Shown: positions 1 to 10,510, numbered from the stretch's first letter. The stretch is 64,000 nt of DNA from Lentisphaerota bacterium (GCA_018676675.1 JABHEG010000222.1:1-64000); one strand, 5' to 3'. Notes: generated by a model not told the origin, from the sequence alone. Program-made: numbers and translations.

Positions 1-778
1 CTCCCGCGCCAGGGATCGGTAAGCCGTAGGCCGGGCACTGTTTCTTGGCTCGGCGTTCATCATTCGACGAATGAGGCCTTTCTGTTTCCTGGCAACCCTT
101 ACGGGCGGACCATTCTTCGCGATTCTCCACCCAGGCCGCCAACGACGATACTCGGCATCGCCTCTTGCCGACCCGGACGAAGCCTCATCGAAGACTGGCC
201 CGGGGGTGGGCTCGCTATTCGCGCCCGACGCCACTAGCTGCCGAAGCAGTAGCGGCAGGTCCCCCCAAAACATGCAGAGAGTCGGTCCGCATTCCCCATG
301 GGCGGACAGCTGGTGTGTGGGCTACCTTTTTCCTCACAAGCGATTGCGTACGCGAGAGAGTTCCATCCACCGGGGACCTGTCTGGCTGACGACGGTAGCT
401 TCCGTGACGAAGTGTAACCGGCGAGGAGCCGGTCTCGGTGCTCAGAGAAGGCTGTGGGCAAGCCTTCGCCCGGAAACCGGGCCCGGGTCGCCGCGATCTC
501 GTAGCCACGCCAGGCATAGGAAGCAGCACTTGGTCGGGTGATCAAGGGAATGGTGGCAGACAACCCGCGCCAGCAACGGGGAATCGTCTGTAACTTCACC
601 CTATTTGAGCACAGGTCAGTCGCCGTCCGGAGGCCGCCTCCCACACTGAATCGGGCGCCCCTCCCCCAAGAAAAGGTGGGAGGCGGCCTACGGACGGCGA
701 CCTGCCTGGCCACGATTGCGCGGCGAACGTCGGTCGATCGGCTTCATTGCTGTCGGTCACATTGATCAGGCATCCTGC
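1..778. other. Left flank without a recognisable gene
   Basis: I find no protein family in any frame here. The open frames that exist are rich in Arg, Ser and Pro, overlap each other on both strands and look like GC-driven noise. The only structured element is the palindromic repeat at 589-708. The stretch at about 410-540 has short self-complementary GC runs and could encode a structured RNA, but I match it to no known RNA family. Confidence 0.5.
589..708. repeat. Palindromic dispersed repeat, family A, copy 1
   Basis: Arms at 612-644 and 676-708 are complementary over about 33 bp with only a few mismatches, around a 31-nt loop. The left flank carries a module (TGTAACTTCACC, 589-600) that recurs in other repeats of this window. 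A second copy lies at 38834-38940 in the opposite orientation and keeps both the arms and the flanking module. The hairpin could act as a bidirectional terminator for the minus-strand gene ending at 779, but there is no T run, so it is annotated as a repeat. Confidence 0.85.
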
Positions 779-1114
779 TTACGAAACGCATCTGAAATCG
801 GGGTCAACGGCGAGTATACCGCCCTTACAGTGAGGGCAGCGACGCCCCGCCAGCTCCCAGGTCTCGGAGATGTCCGTCGATGTGCATTTCGGGCACTGCC
901 CGATCGGTGCTTCAGAGTCGACGTTGAACTCCTCACCACAGGCGAGGCAGAGATGCGGAGAGTCGTTCCCAATGCACCTGGCCAGCCGCTCGTGATCCGG
1001 GTGGTACGCGTACTGCTTCCTGCCGGCCTCGTCAATGTAGTACGGGTTGCCATCTGACCAGGCCTCAATCTCGGCAGGACACTCGCTACAGACAAACCTG
1101 ACAGCTTCAGCCAT
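779..1114 (-). CDS. Zinc-ribbon protein
   Basis: This small cytosolic protein of 111 residues has four CxxC pairs (Cys9/12, 56/59, 74/77, 93/96), which would fold as two zinc ribbons, or as one structural site plus a rubredoxin-like site. The middle pairs read CLACG and CPKC, and the last is CPHCKGG. A start at 1114 is chosen because a strong AAAGGAGG ribosome site lies just upstream; a longer frame reaches 1150 but has no such site. It is the last gene of a minus-strand run, 128 nt behind a secreted glycosidase-like gene, so it may be cotranscribed. Function is unknown; nucleic-acid or protein binding is typical of such ribbons. Confidence 0.75.
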   Translation of the reverse strand: MAEAVRFVCSECPAEIEAWSDGNPYYIDEAGRKQYAYHPDHERLARCIGNDSPHLCLACGEEFNVDSEAPIGQCPKCTSTDISETWELAGRRCPHCKGGILAVDPDFRCVS

Positions 1115-1242
1115 TTGCGCCTCCTTTCCCTTGCGCCGAACGAACAGCAACAGAGTGGCGATTGCACAACCACGACGGCGTGGACGAACAACTGTGCCGT
1201 GGGGGCCGGTCGGCCCGGCATGTGCTACTGAGGATGGCGTCC

Positions 1243-4200
1243 TTACTCCACAGGCCTCAGTTCGAGGTCATCGTACCAGGCCTTGACCTCCGTGTGCGTG
1301 TTGTAGAGGTAGACGGCCGCTTTGTCCAGGGAGGAGCCGGTCGTGAACGTCTGCTCGAACCGTTGCCACTCGTTGGCGGGCAAAGCCGCATCGCCTCCCA
1401 TGGCATGAACACGGTAGCCCTTGCCCACAAATTCCACCACGGCAATGGACACGCTCTTCGTCTGGGCTGAGCGTTTGATCCTCCCGGCAAAGTAGTATGT
1501 CCGGTCCGGGGCCAGGGGCACATGCTGTATGATGTACTGGTAGTGCTTCTCCCGGCCCTGCATCCAGACCGCTCCGTCCGCCACCCCATGGGCAAAGGTT
1601 GCGCTGGTGCCCCCCAGAGCCCAGAAGTCGGGGACACTGTCACCATCTTCGTCGATGTCCAGGCCGGGGTTCGACAGGAGCGGCCTCACCTGGGCTATCT
1701 GCAGGCGGTTTCCACCAGGCCAGGAAACGCGCGCAGCCACATCTCCGGGAACCAGAAGCTCACCGACGCCGGAGAGCCTGAGTTCCCTGACCGACAGCCC
1801 CCCTGCCGCGATCTCCACCGTCACCTTGCTTGAGTCCAGCACAAGTGGCGAGTCGACTCGCACGTCAAGCTCCGCAACGATCGCGGCATCCGAGTAATTC
1901 GCCGCCCGCACCACAACGGTATCCACGCTGTGATCACCCCCCTTCAACTCCTGCCAGACGTCGAGCTGGTGTTCAGGCTGCGTCCGGTACATCAACAGAG
2001 CCGCGGAGATCCTGCCCTTTGGGATACTGACGACAACGCACCCGTCTTTCCCCGTGGGGGAGGCAGCCGCCCCCCAGCCGTTCACACTGTACAGATGCAG
2101 CCAACGGGGCTGTTCCCAACCGGAAGGCAACCTGAGAGTGCAGGTTGCGCCCTCGACCCCAAACTCGTTGTCGAATGTGAAGACGATCGCCCTCTCCCGC
2201 TCCTGGTCACAGAGCGTCCACCGGGCGCGGACCTGGGGGTCCGAAACGGACAGCCCCACCGTGTCCATGAAACGGCCGGGGTAGAGCCATTGCTTGATGC
2301 GTTGCCGCAGCTGAAGCGCGGCAAGCGCCGGGACGTCGCCCACGAAGGCATCGAACCGGTCGCCGTTCAGGTGTGCCTGTGCCACGCGCTGCTGCCGGCT
2401 CAGCTTCGAACTGTTTGAGTAGCCGCTGATCAGGATATGGTCTGGAAAGGTGTAGTGGTAGACTTCAGGATCCGTGCACAATCCGGAGGTCAGATGCAAG
2501 TTCGCGTATTGCCCCAGAGCATCGCCCGCCCCCTCGATCGCCATAATGAACTCCGGGTTCACTTCCCGGGCCTCTGCCATCACCTGTTCCAGGAGCTTGG
2601 CGTTGCCTCCTCCCCAGTCCCCGACGTCCGAATGACCATGCTCGAGGTTGTAGCAGGGCTTGGCCAAGGTCGCCCCCGCCTGGTCAAGATAGACACCGTC
2701 AAGGCCGAAACGCTTGCAGTACATATCCACGATCCAGAACCGCAAGTGCTCACGGAACGCGACCGAGGCCGGACACATGATGTACCAGCCGTATTTCTGG
2801 GCGTAGTACCCTTGTGGCTTGCCGTCCAACGGGTAAAGCCGACACTCCTCGAACCACGCCAATGGGCGGACCAGCTCGAGTGCCTCCTGCGGCAGTTCGG
2901 ACTTGGGCGTGAGTCGCAGTGAGTCGTTCTTCCAGCTGTCCCGAGTCCAGGTCTGGCAGTTCATGTAAGCGGTCACACGGCCACCAAGCTCCTGAGCCGC
3001 CGCGACACCACGGGTCAAGCCGTCGGCCCCGCCCAACGCAGGGGCAGGCCAGTAGAAGTTGCCGCAGCACTGATCGATACCGTCAGCCATCTGTCCCCAG
3101 TACTGAAGATACTCCCATCCTTCGTTTTGCATCCGCCGAGTCATCTTCCGGATGCTCCCAAACGTCAGGTTGCCGCTCCCATGCACCCAACCGTCGCACC
3201 ACTTGAGCCACTCTGGGTTGTCGGGCCGCTTCATCCACGAATAGGCCCATTCCCGGTACCGATCCGCCCCCCAGTGCCAATCTCCGGGGTGAACACCGAT
3301 GCGGTACTCCCGCGTCCGTCTCTCACCGGGACGTATCAGCGTGTGCGTCCGGAACGCCAGATCCACGCCGGTTCGACCAGCCGCCGGCGCACACTCCATC
3401 TCGGTTGTGGTGAGACGTTTGTCCGTGATCATCATAAACAGGCCGGACCTCTCATCACACAGATCCAACCAAGCCATGGACCCGCCCCCCAGGTATGTCC
3501 GCTTGTGCCTCTTGTCGGCAGCAGGATTCCTGACGCGCACCCCACCCGTCTGAGGAAACACCAGCTCATCGTCGGATGGCAGACCGATGGCTGCATTGCC
3601 TAGCAGGGGGAAATCCAGACGAATGATCTCCTGATCACTGTTGTTGACGACATCTTGACGGACCCGGCAGAGAGGCGTGTCGTCGTGTGACAACTCGACT
3701 CGCAGGCCAATCTTGCCGTCGATGGCCGTGTAACGGAGAGCACATCCCGACGCCCCCTCCTCCACTCCCCGGAAGCTCAGATCCTGCTGTGAAATCACCG
3801 TTTGGGTCGTGCCACCCGGAGGTCGGACGGCCAAGGCTAGAAGCGGTTGCTGAATGTGGGGCTGGGTCACCACCGTCGATGTCGCCCGGTTGCGGATTCC
3901 GCAGAGCATGCCGGTCTTGCGCGAGAATGCGATGCCGTACTGTGCATTGCCAACGATCACTTCAGCATCGGGGGATAGCTCAAAGGTCACCTTCGGGGCG
4001 CTGACTCGAGGAGACCGTCCGTTCCCAGCCGGTCGGAGCGAGAATCTGGCAAGCAGAACGTCTGTGCCATCAGCCGCCGGCCTGATCCCGGAAAGATCCC
4101 CACCCGGGCCCACGTTGGTCCAGCTCTGTCCACCGTCACTCGACACGGACGCATTCACCGTGCCTCCGTTCAGTTCCGCCTCCCAATCCAGCGTGAGCCA

Positions 4201-4893
4201 TTTATCCACCTGGGACGGATGCATCGGGGCGGTCGTCACGGTCCCGCTGCCGCTCTCATCGTCAGGCAGGGGCGACCCGATCAAGGCCTCCGCAGAGAAC
4301 CCCGGGGCGGTCGTAAAGAAGATCGAATCCAGTCGAGCCCCGCCCAGCCAGTTGTGGAGTATGAAGCGATGCTCTCCGGCTCTCAGCTTGTACTCTCCGA
4401 GCCGACCCCAGATCCACTCCCCAAACACCCAACGGACACTGTCGTTGATCTGTCTCTTGCCCCCCTTGTCCATGGATTCCTGGTGGTTCCATGACCCCGC
4501 CCATGGCAGGTAAAAGCGGGCCCATCCTTGGTACTGCCCCGCTTGCTTCACTGCGAACGGGAACTCTGCGTGCGTCACGTGAGCCACATAGGCTCCCCCG
4601 CTTGCCGCCGTGTCCATAGTGGGGCCTTTGCCCTCCTGAAACGAAAGCGCTTCCGCTGCTTCTGCCTCCAAGTGTACGACGTCCGCTCCGGCCTGACGAA
4701 GCAGCGACAAGCCCAGGGCGGCCTTGCCCTCAGCAACGCACACGCCGCGGCCCTCGGCAAAAACCAGTTCCGTCGTCAGCTGCTGCCCATGCAGCACCAG
4801 GCTCCACACGAGCGCCACAGCGCTTGCCAGCCATCCCAGTCGTTGTCTCATCACTCCGAACTCCCATGATCTCAACGGCTGTGGAATGGTCAT
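1243..4893 (-). CDS. Secreted DUF6259-type glycoside hydrolase-like protein
   Basis: A 1216-residue exported protein. After a hydrophobic signal at about residues 17-37 comes a carbohydrate-binding-like beta-sandwich (about 50-215). Next is a second beta region (about 300-540). A TIM-barrel-like region (about 550-890) contains QYWGQMADGIDQCCGNFYW, then DGVYLDQAG and MAIEGAGD, whose Asp and Glu are the best catalytic candidates by analogy with alpha-galactosidase-like clans. A calcium-type linker DIDEDGDSVPDFW leads to a C-terminal carbohydrate-binding-like sandwich. The ATG overlaps the stop of the upstream gene (ATGA). An internal ATG at 4851 also has a usable ribosome site and would shorten the signal peptide n-region. 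Substrate is not evident; DUF6259 membership is from memory of the motif pattern. Confidence 0.75.
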   Translation of the reverse strand: MTIPQPLRSWEFGVMRQRLGWLASAVALVWSLVLHGQQLTTELVFAEGRGVCVAEGKAALGLSLLRQAGADVVHLEAEAAEALSFQEGKGPTMDTAASGGAYVAHVTHAEFPFAVKQAGQYQGWARFYLPWAGSWNHQESMDKGGKRQINDSVRWVFGEWIWGRLGEYKLRAGEHRFILHNWLGGARLDSIFFTTAPGFSAEALIGSPLPDDESGSGTVTTAPMHPSQVDKWLTLDWEAELNGGTVNASVSSDGGQSWTNVGPGGDLSGIRPAADGTDVLLARFSLRPAGNGRSPRVSAPKVTFELSPDAEVIVGNAQYGIAFSRKTGMLCGIRNRATSTVVTQPHIQQPLLALAVRPPGGTTQTVISQQDLSFRGVEEGASGCALRYTAIDGKIGLRVELSHDDTPLCRVRQDVVNNSDQEIIRLDFPLLGNAAIGLPSDDELVFPQTGGVRVRNPAADKRHKRTYLGGGSMAWLDLCDERSGLFMMITDKRLTTTEMECAPAAGRTGVDLAFRTHTLIRPGERRTREYRIGVHPGDWHWGADRYREWAYSWMKRPDNPEWLKWCDGWVHGSGNLTFGSIRKMTRRMQNEGWEYLQYWGQMADGIDQCCGNFYWPAPALGGADGLTRGVAAAQELGGRVTAYMNCQTWTRDSWKNDSLRLTPKSELPQEALELVRPLAWFEECRLYPLDGKPQGYYAQKYGWYIMCPASVAFREHLRFWIVDMYCKRFGLDGVYLDQAGATLAKPCYNLEHGHSDVGDWGGGNAKLLEQVMAEAREVNPEFIMAIEGAGDALGQYANLHLTSGLCTDPEVYHYTFPDHILISGYSNSSKLSRQQRVAQAHLNGDRFDAFVGDVPALAALQLRQRIKQWLYPGRFMDTVGLSVSDPQVRARWTLCDQERERAIVFTFDNEFGVEGATCTLRLPSGWEQPRWLHLYSVNGWGAAASPTGKDGCVVVSIPKGRISAALLMYRTQPEHQLDVWQELKGGDHSVDTVVVRAANYSDAAIVAELDVRVDSPLVLDSSKVTVEIAAGGLSVRELRLSGVGELLVPGDVAARVSWPGGNRLQIAQVRPLLSNPGLDIDEDGDSVPDFWALGGTSATFAHGVADGAVWMQGREKHYQYIIQHVPLAPDRTYYFAGRIKRSAQTKSVSIAVVEFVGKGYRVHAMGGDAALPANEWQRFEQTFTTGSSLDKAAVYLYNTHTEVKAWYDDLELRPVE

Positions 4894-7520
4894 TGTCCTT
4901 GATCGGCCAGAGCGGAGAGGGTAGCCACAACCTGGCGGAGTCCGTCGGCCTGCGCCTCATCGGTCACGTTCTCCGCTGCGCCATTCAGGGCTTGAGCAAA
5001 CCGCGCCGCCGTCGCACGGGGGTCGGCAGCCACAGTGACCCACGTCCCGATCTCCCACGTCCCTCGTGGACTGGCCCCAGGCCGGCCACACGTTTCATAC
5101 AACACGAAACGAGCCGTCGAGAGCGTTCGTCTGTCTCCCAAACCGGCCACCAAACGTCGCACCACTTCGTCACGAGCTTCCGTGGTCCCGAGCTTCCCCA
5201 AAGCGATGAGTACCGACGACGCAATGAAGCAATTCTCGCGGTGAACGGGTTCGGCTACGGTTAGCTCCGTAAGGGCTCCAACAACCCGCAACTCGCCCAC
5301 GGCATAGATCGCCACAGCCCGTTCACTCGGGGTCTGCCCACCAAGCAACGAACGATAGAACGTCCCACTCCGCTCGGGGTCAAGTATCCCATAGGCGTTC
5401 ACTGAGTTACGGATTGCCCGGAAGGACCGGAGTTGCGAGCACACCTGGTCATCCTCGCAGTTCCGAGCTCGGCGCTCGAACGCCTGAAAAAGCGAGTCCC
5501 TGTCCACTTCACGCACGAATGCCAACATGGTCTCAATTCCTTCACGAGAGGCCACCGAGCTGATGACGTCATCCAGGATACGCCCGCGTTCGAATGGGTC
5601 CTGGGGCAGCGTGTCTGCAAACAACTCACACCACTCGGCAGTGTCGTCGGGATAGTGCTCCATCACAAGCGTCAGAGTGTAAGCGCGCAAGCCCCAGTCT
5701 TCCCCGTTCACGAGGGTGTGCATGACAGCCGCCCACGATTCCTCGCCATCGTCCCGAACGAGCGCGCGCAGAGCGATCTTCCTGGCCGCTGCGGGGCTGC
5801 CGGGAGTCAGCAGAGCGACCCGCAGAATTGCAGAAGCGGTATCCTCGGAAACCTGCGCACCATTCCCCGGGGCTTGTTCGACCGCCTCCCAGCCGCTGGA
5901 TTCAGTTCGTGTTCGGAGAAAATCCTCAAGCGAATCAACGGGAGCCCCGTTGGCTACCCTCACTTCGAAGCTGGGACAAGCATGTCCGACGGCACTGTAG
6001 ATATTGCCTTGGCGGTCTCGGGCAAGAATCGTCTGGGGATCGGCTGTGTGAGTCGAGAAACTCCGGATATACAGCCAGTTCTCGTCAGCGAAGCAGAGAA
6101 CCCCTTCCGGGCCGGAGACACTACGATGCTCGCCTGCCCCCGTGAGCTCGAGCAACGGGAGACCGGCTGTCGACGTTAGAGCCCGCATTCGGGTCAGGGT
6201 CTCGTCCCGCCAGCCTTGCCAGGACGCGCCGGAACGCCCACCGGGCCGCACCGTCGGAGACCCGGGAGAAGCGGGAGCCTGACCACTCGTCTTGAACGCC
6301 CAGCCAAATGGCAAGCTCGGGGCCCCACCCCTGCTCTTAAACCCCGTGTACCGATAGCCGTTGGCAGCGAGGGCGTAGATCGTTCCCGGACTCAGGTTGA
6401 CCGGAATCGAGCACGTCAGACCATCCTCGCTGAACTCCGGGACGGCTCCCTCGCGACCCGGGTAGGCCCCGCGACCCGATTGTTTGACCCAGGACCATGT
6501 GTATCGCCGCATGGGACGATCAAAGGTGACGGAAATGCGGGCGCAGGCAGGGTCGACATCATTCGCACCATGTGGGGGATCGGTACGGACGACGTGCGGA
6601 GGAAGCTCCTCGGCCTGATAGCCGCCCGTGGCGAAGGCCCAGCCATGGGTGACTGCGGGAATGCCGGCTTCATCCGCGAAACCCCTGTGGCGTGAACTGT
6701 TCACCCCTATCGCATAGACGGCCTCCGGCCGCAACGAAACACTCAGCGTGCACGTTCGGCCGGTCTCATCAAAACGGGGGTCTCCTGCCTGACGGTCGCT
6801 GGGGTACAGACCATACATCGCGAGGCTCATCCACGACCACGCCCGTTCCGTCCGCATGTCACGGTCGAACGTCACGCTGATCGTGCGGCGCCCGGGGTCC
6901 ACATCCAGCGAGTTGAGTGGAGGGTCCACGGCGACCACATGCGGCGGAATGGCGGCCGGTGGGGCTGGCGGAGCAGACCTGGAATTCCCACGGCCTCGTT
7001 CAGCGTAGGTGGTGCTGGCCGTAGCAGTTGTCGCCCACTGCCGGGAGCCGTCTCGCCCGACCAACTCAACCGCGTCGATCTCGTTCCATCCCCTCTTACG
7101 TCGCGCATCGACATACACTTTGATCACGTGTGTCCGGACGTCCCCATCCACGGTCACCTCGAAAAAGGCGGGAGCCCGGGTGGTGGGATCCTGTCCTTCC
7201 CAAAGCACGGTCTCAGCCCCACGCGCATCGAGCGCCGCGACCTTGCACACCGCCCCCGGGTTGAACGTCTCATGGATGCGCACTTGCGCCGCCACAACGG
7301 CGTTCGGATAGGCCAACTGCAACCACTCCATCCCCCCGTCAGGCTGTAAGGACGCCCAGGCCGTGGGTATGTCCCCGGCCCGATGCGTATCCGGTGCTCC
7401 CGTGGCTTGTTCCGGCCCCCAGCTGCGCCTGCGGGCGGCAGGAGGAGCCTGAGCACCAACGGGCAGACTCAGGGCCCACACCATCCCAACGGCTAGGAAG
7501 ATCTTCCACATCATGCCCAT
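4890..7520 (-). CDS. Secreted discoidin / Ig-like / HEAT-repeat protein
   Basis: An 876-residue exported protein with a signal peptide at residues 1-24 (ends VGAQA). Residues about 35-155 look like an F5/8 (discoidin) domain and begin with the typical ATGAPDT. Two Ig-like domains of the SbsA/Big_5 type follow at about 195-305 and 312-415; both start with the pattern PPHVV..DPP and carry VTFDRxMR. After a Pro/Gly-rich linker the C-terminal third (about 560-870) is helical with HEAT-like repeats, for example AVAIYAVGELRVVGALTEL. No catalytic motif is visible, so a binding or scaffold role at the cell surface is likely. Start supported by GAGGAGGT upstream. Translationally coupled to the next gene by a 4-nt overlap. 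Confidence 0.75.
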   Translation of the reverse strand: MGMMWKIFLAVGMVWALSLPVGAQAPPAARRRSWGPEQATGAPDTHRAGDIPTAWASLQPDGGMEWLQLAYPNAVVAAQVRIHETFNPGAVCKVAALDARGAETVLWEGQDPTTRAPAFFEVTVDGDVRTHVIKVYVDARRKRGWNEIDAVELVGRDGSRQWATTATASTTYAERGRGNSRSAPPAPPAAIPPHVVAVDPPLNSLDVDPGRRTISVTFDRDMRTERAWSWMSLAMYGLYPSDRQAGDPRFDETGRTCTLSVSLRPEAVYAIGVNSSRHRGFADEAGIPAVTHGWAFATGGYQAEELPPHVVRTDPPHGANDVDPACARISVTFDRPMRRYTWSWVKQSGRGAYPGREGAVPEFSEDGLTCSIPVNLSPGTIYALAANGYRYTGFKSRGGAPSLPFGWAFKTSGQAPASPGSPTVRPGGRSGASWQGWRDETLTRMRALTSTAGLPLLELTGAGEHRSVSGPEGVLCFADENWLYIRSFSTHTADPQTILARDRQGNIYSAVGHACPSFEVRVANGAPVDSLEDFLRTRTESSGWEAVEQAPGNGAQVSEDTASAILRVALLTPGSPAAARKIALRALVRDDGEESWAAVMHTLVNGEDWGLRAYTLTLVMEHYPDDTAEWCELFADTLPQDPFERGRILDDVISSVASREGIETMLAFVREVDRDSLFQAFERRARNCEDDQVCSQLRSFRAIRNSVNAYGILDPERSGTFYRSLLGGQTPSERAVAIYAVGELRVVGALTELTVAEPVHRENCFIASSVLIALGKLGTTEARDEVVRRLVAGLGDRRTLSTARFVLYETCGRPGASPRGTWEIGTWVTVAADPRATAARFAQALNGAAENVTDEAQADGLRQVVATLSALADQGQ

Positions 7521-7624
7521 CGCGCACCTCCTCGCTGGTTACTGGTTATTCGTCAATTCGGGGAAGGGACCCGAATCGCAGATCGCAAATCGCAAATCGC
7601 AAATCCCGAACCCACCAGCTCAGC

Positions 7625-10510
7625 CTACGGCCTCCCGTTGGTGAATGCGGCCGGGTCCAGACCAATCGGCTTCCCGTCTGCAGCCCGACCGGCGGGACCG
7701 GTGGGTTCCGCAAAAAAGTGACCAAAGTCCAAGGGTTCAGTCCTGTCCTTCTCCCGGTGCAACTCGATCCGGTCGTAGTCAGCACGCGTTTCGTACTGCT
7801 TGGGCAGCTCTGCCACGACCGGGACGCCCGGATTGGCGAAGATTGTGCGTGTATCCTGCCCCGTCCGCCCCTGCACGTCAGCCAACACCAGATTTCCCGG
7901 ATTCTTCTCGCCGCCGACACGCGTGTAGTTGAGAATCGTGCGTTCCTGGGCGCTGTAGCGGCTGAAGTAACAGTTGTCATCGCCGCGATACGCCTCGAGA
8001 TGCCACACGCTGAGCAGCGCGTTCCGATGCTTCTTCGGGATGTTGTCACAGACCAGATTGTGCGTGAAGGTGGCCGGTTGCGTCGCATCGTTGAAGAGCA
8101 CCACGTTACGGATCAGACCGTTGTAGAACACGCAATGCCGCACAGTCAGGTCGGGACAGCGCCACAGTGACACGCAGTTCCAGCCCTGAACGACGACGCT
8201 GTTCTCAAGGATGAACGCACTCGTGTCCGTGGCCAGAATGAAGAAGGGCATATACGTCTGGGCTCGACCGTCGTAGAAACAGCGGCGCACAACATTCGCG
8301 GAACCGCGAACCACATGGATCGCCCCGGCTGTGCCGGACTTGTGGTAAAAGCCCAGACGGAAGTTGTGGAAGTAAAGGCCATCCAAGTGAACGTGGTGCT
8401 TGAAGGCGAGCAGGAAAGCACAGTTGCGTTTCTGCCCGCTTCCGTCCAGCCAGACCTGCTCACCGGGGGCAGCCCGAAACGTCACCGGCCGCTCGACGTC
8501 TCCGGTCACACGAACGGGCACGTTTTCCATATACGTTCCAGCGTGTATCAGGACCGTATCACCGGCCCTCACCGTGGCAGCAGCATGCCGAAGTGTGCGC
8601 CACGCTTCAGATGCGCTGAGTCCGCTGTTCGTGTCTGTGCCGTCCAGAGCGACGTGATACGTCACTCGCGGCTTATCCTGAGCCAACGTGCTGAAGCTCT
8701 GCGGTGCCGCCTCGCCATGGTCCCGCCGTTTCTCCTTCTCAAGCTCAGCCAGGTCCGCGTTCGTGTGGAACTCCCAGGCTGGAGACACGGCAGAAACCCG
8801 GAAGTAGTAGCGCGTACCCGGCGTCAGGCCGATGAGGCTGACCGTGTGGAATATGCCCTCGTTGTAGACACCGTCGATCGTGTTGCCACAGGCCGGTGTC
8901 GACCCCCAATCCAGACGCGTCGTAGCCTCGACGGCCGGCGTCCACCATTCGATGTTCGCGGTCGTTGCGGTTGTACTTTGGACACGCACATCCTCGATAC
9001 GCAGCGGCGTCTTTGTCCGGGCCGGGGTGTGGGCGAAGTGAGACGCGTCCGGTTGCCCCCGGCGACGCACAGTCACGCCCGGCAGCGTCGCGGACGCGCG
9101 TGAAGCCGCTCCGTCGCCGAACCCGGGGAGGATATACAACGTATGACCGGGCTGCATGCGTTTTGCCGCATGATCAAGCGATCGCCACGCTTGCTTCAGG
9201 CTCGTACCAACGTGGCCGTCATCACCGTCAGGGCCGACGAAAAACACCTCGGCTTGATAGGGGAAGGGCCCTGGATCAGCGCCATCCGGACCTGTTCCGC
9301 GAAGGACGGAGTCCAACTGCAGCCGGTAATCATGGTGGGCCGGGTCTGCGACGTTTGCAGCCAGGCTGAACTGACGGAGCTTGGCCAGCTGCACGTTGCT
9401 CGGATCGTCACCGATATTGCTCCCAAACGAGCACAGATTGTTCCGGATGTTCGCGGTATCCACACCACCTGAATTGTAGATGGCGCCGCGGGAGATGTTG
9501 CGCACCATTCGGCTCGTCGCGTTGGTCCCGCCCTTGATCCAGATCCCCCCCATTTTGCAGCCATACGACAGATTGTCCTCCAAGGCACAGTTCTCCGTCC
9601 CGTTGCCGTAGAAGCGGATACCGTTCGCGTTAGTCGTGTGAACGATGTTGCGGCGCATGGTCGTGTTCTTGGCCGGTGACCAGGAAATGATGTTGCCGCC
9701 CGATGCACAGAAGGTTGAGAAATTGCCGTACGCGACACAGTCCTCCACATGGCAGTCGTTCGGACGAACCAGGCCGATGCCGCCACCATTCAGGTACGCG
9801 CGGCAGTTGCGGACAACACAGCGCTCGGGTTGCACGAAATACAGGCCCCAACGCGTCAACGAGCCCGGCCTCGGGGCCGCCTCTCGGCTCATGTAGCCTG
9901 TGAAGGCCAGACCCTCGACCACGATGTCGTGCGGACCACGCTCGTCTCGAGGGATGTTGAAGATGATGCCGAACCCATCCGTCAACGACGCGATCAAACG
10001 GTGCGTCTCGGGGGGAGCCGAATCGGATGTGTGCACGTAGAGTCGACCGGCGGCGGAATCGTGGTAGCAGGCGCGCCGCACATCCTCGACCTCGGCCACC
10101 GACGGCACGAAGGCATACATGGTCGACGTGTCCCGTTCAGCCACCCCCTCGACCTGCCGGTTCAGCGTTGTCCACCACGTGTACCGCATGCCCGGAACGC
10201 GCTGAAAATCAGCCACATCCACATCCCCGCGCAACGTCACCGTTCCCGGAATCTTAGCGCGAACGGTGAGTGGCTTGCCTTGGGCACCGGAAATGCGCAC
10301 ATCACTGGCCCCGAAGTACTCTCCCGGCAGGAGCGTGAGGGTGTCTCCCGGCTTGAGGGCCAGCAGCCCTTTGGCAACGGTCGCAAAGGCCTCCGACTCC
10401 AAACGGCCCGACGCTCCATCATTGCCCCTGGTGCCGACAAAATACTCGCTCCCACAAGCGCTCGAGATCGCCAACACCAGCGTAGCCAACACGGTTCTGA
10501 GATCTCTCAT
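7625..10510 (-). CDS. Secreted parallel beta-helix protein with a fibronectin III domain
   Basis: A 961-residue exported protein of pectin-lyase fold. Three DUF1565-like entry modules are visible: KPGDTLTLLPGEY, QPGHTLYILPGFG and RAGDTVLIHAGTY. The first and third start full right-handed beta-helices (about residues 20-400 and 620-900); the middle one is a stub. An FN3-like domain at about 490-590 (GLTPGTRYYFRVSAVS) separates them. The helices contain many Asn-rich turns such as RRNIVHTTNANG. The N-terminus has a signal sequence ending SSACGS; Cys could be lipidated but the lipobox is not canonical. ATG at 10510 with GGGGAG upstream is preferred to a GTG at 10534. Likely binds or cleaves acidic polysaccharide; no lyase active-site set is obvious. 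Confidence 0.75.
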   Translation of the reverse strand: MRDLRTVLATLVLAISSACGSEYFVGTRGNDGASGRLESEAFATVAKGLLALKPGDTLTLLPGEYFGASDVRISGAQGKPLTVRAKIPGTVTLRGDVDVADFQRVPGMRYTWWTTLNRQVEGVAERDTSTMYAFVPSVAEVEDVRRACYHDSAAGRLYVHTSDSAPPETHRLIASLTDGFGIIFNIPRDERGPHDIVVEGLAFTGYMSREAAPRPGSLTRWGLYFVQPERCVVRNCRAYLNGGGIGLVRPNDCHVEDCVAYGNFSTFCASGGNIISWSPAKNTTMRRNIVHTTNANGIRFYGNGTENCALEDNLSYGCKMGGIWIKGGTNATSRMVRNISRGAIYNSGGVDTANIRNNLCSFGSNIGDDPSNVQLAKLRQFSLAANVADPAHHDYRLQLDSVLRGTGPDGADPGPFPYQAEVFFVGPDGDDGHVGTSLKQAWRSLDHAAKRMQPGHTLYILPGFGDGAASRASATLPGVTVRRRGQPDASHFAHTPARTKTPLRIEDVRVQSTTATTANIEWWTPAVEATTRLDWGSTPACGNTIDGVYNEGIFHTVSLIGLTPGTRYYFRVSAVSPAWEFHTNADLAELEKEKRRDHGEAAPQSFSTLAQDKPRVTYHVALDGTDTNSGLSASEAWRTLRHAAATVRAGDTVLIHAGTYMENVPVRVTGDVERPVTFRAAPGEQVWLDGSGQKRNCAFLLAFKHHVHLDGLYFHNFRLGFYHKSGTAGAIHVVRGSANVVRRCFYDGRAQTYMPFFILATDTSAFILENSVVVQGWNCVSLWRCPDLTVRHCVFYNGLIRNVVLFNDATQPATFTHNLVCDNIPKKHRNALLSVWHLEAYRGDDNCYFSRYSAQERTILNYTRVGGEKNPGNLVLADVQGRTGQDTRTIFANPGVPVVAELPKQYETRADYDRIELHREKDRTEPLDFGHFFAEPTGPAGRAADGKPIGLDPAAFTNGRP

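Noticed and set aside
410-540. Structured RNA such as RNase P RNA, tmRNA or SRP RNA
   Set aside because: The stretch is GC-rich with short stems, but conserved cores of these RNAs were not found.
71-541. Open frame of 156 codons at the left end
   Set aside because: No recognisable motif, overlapping frames on both strands, and biased composition. No support beyond length.
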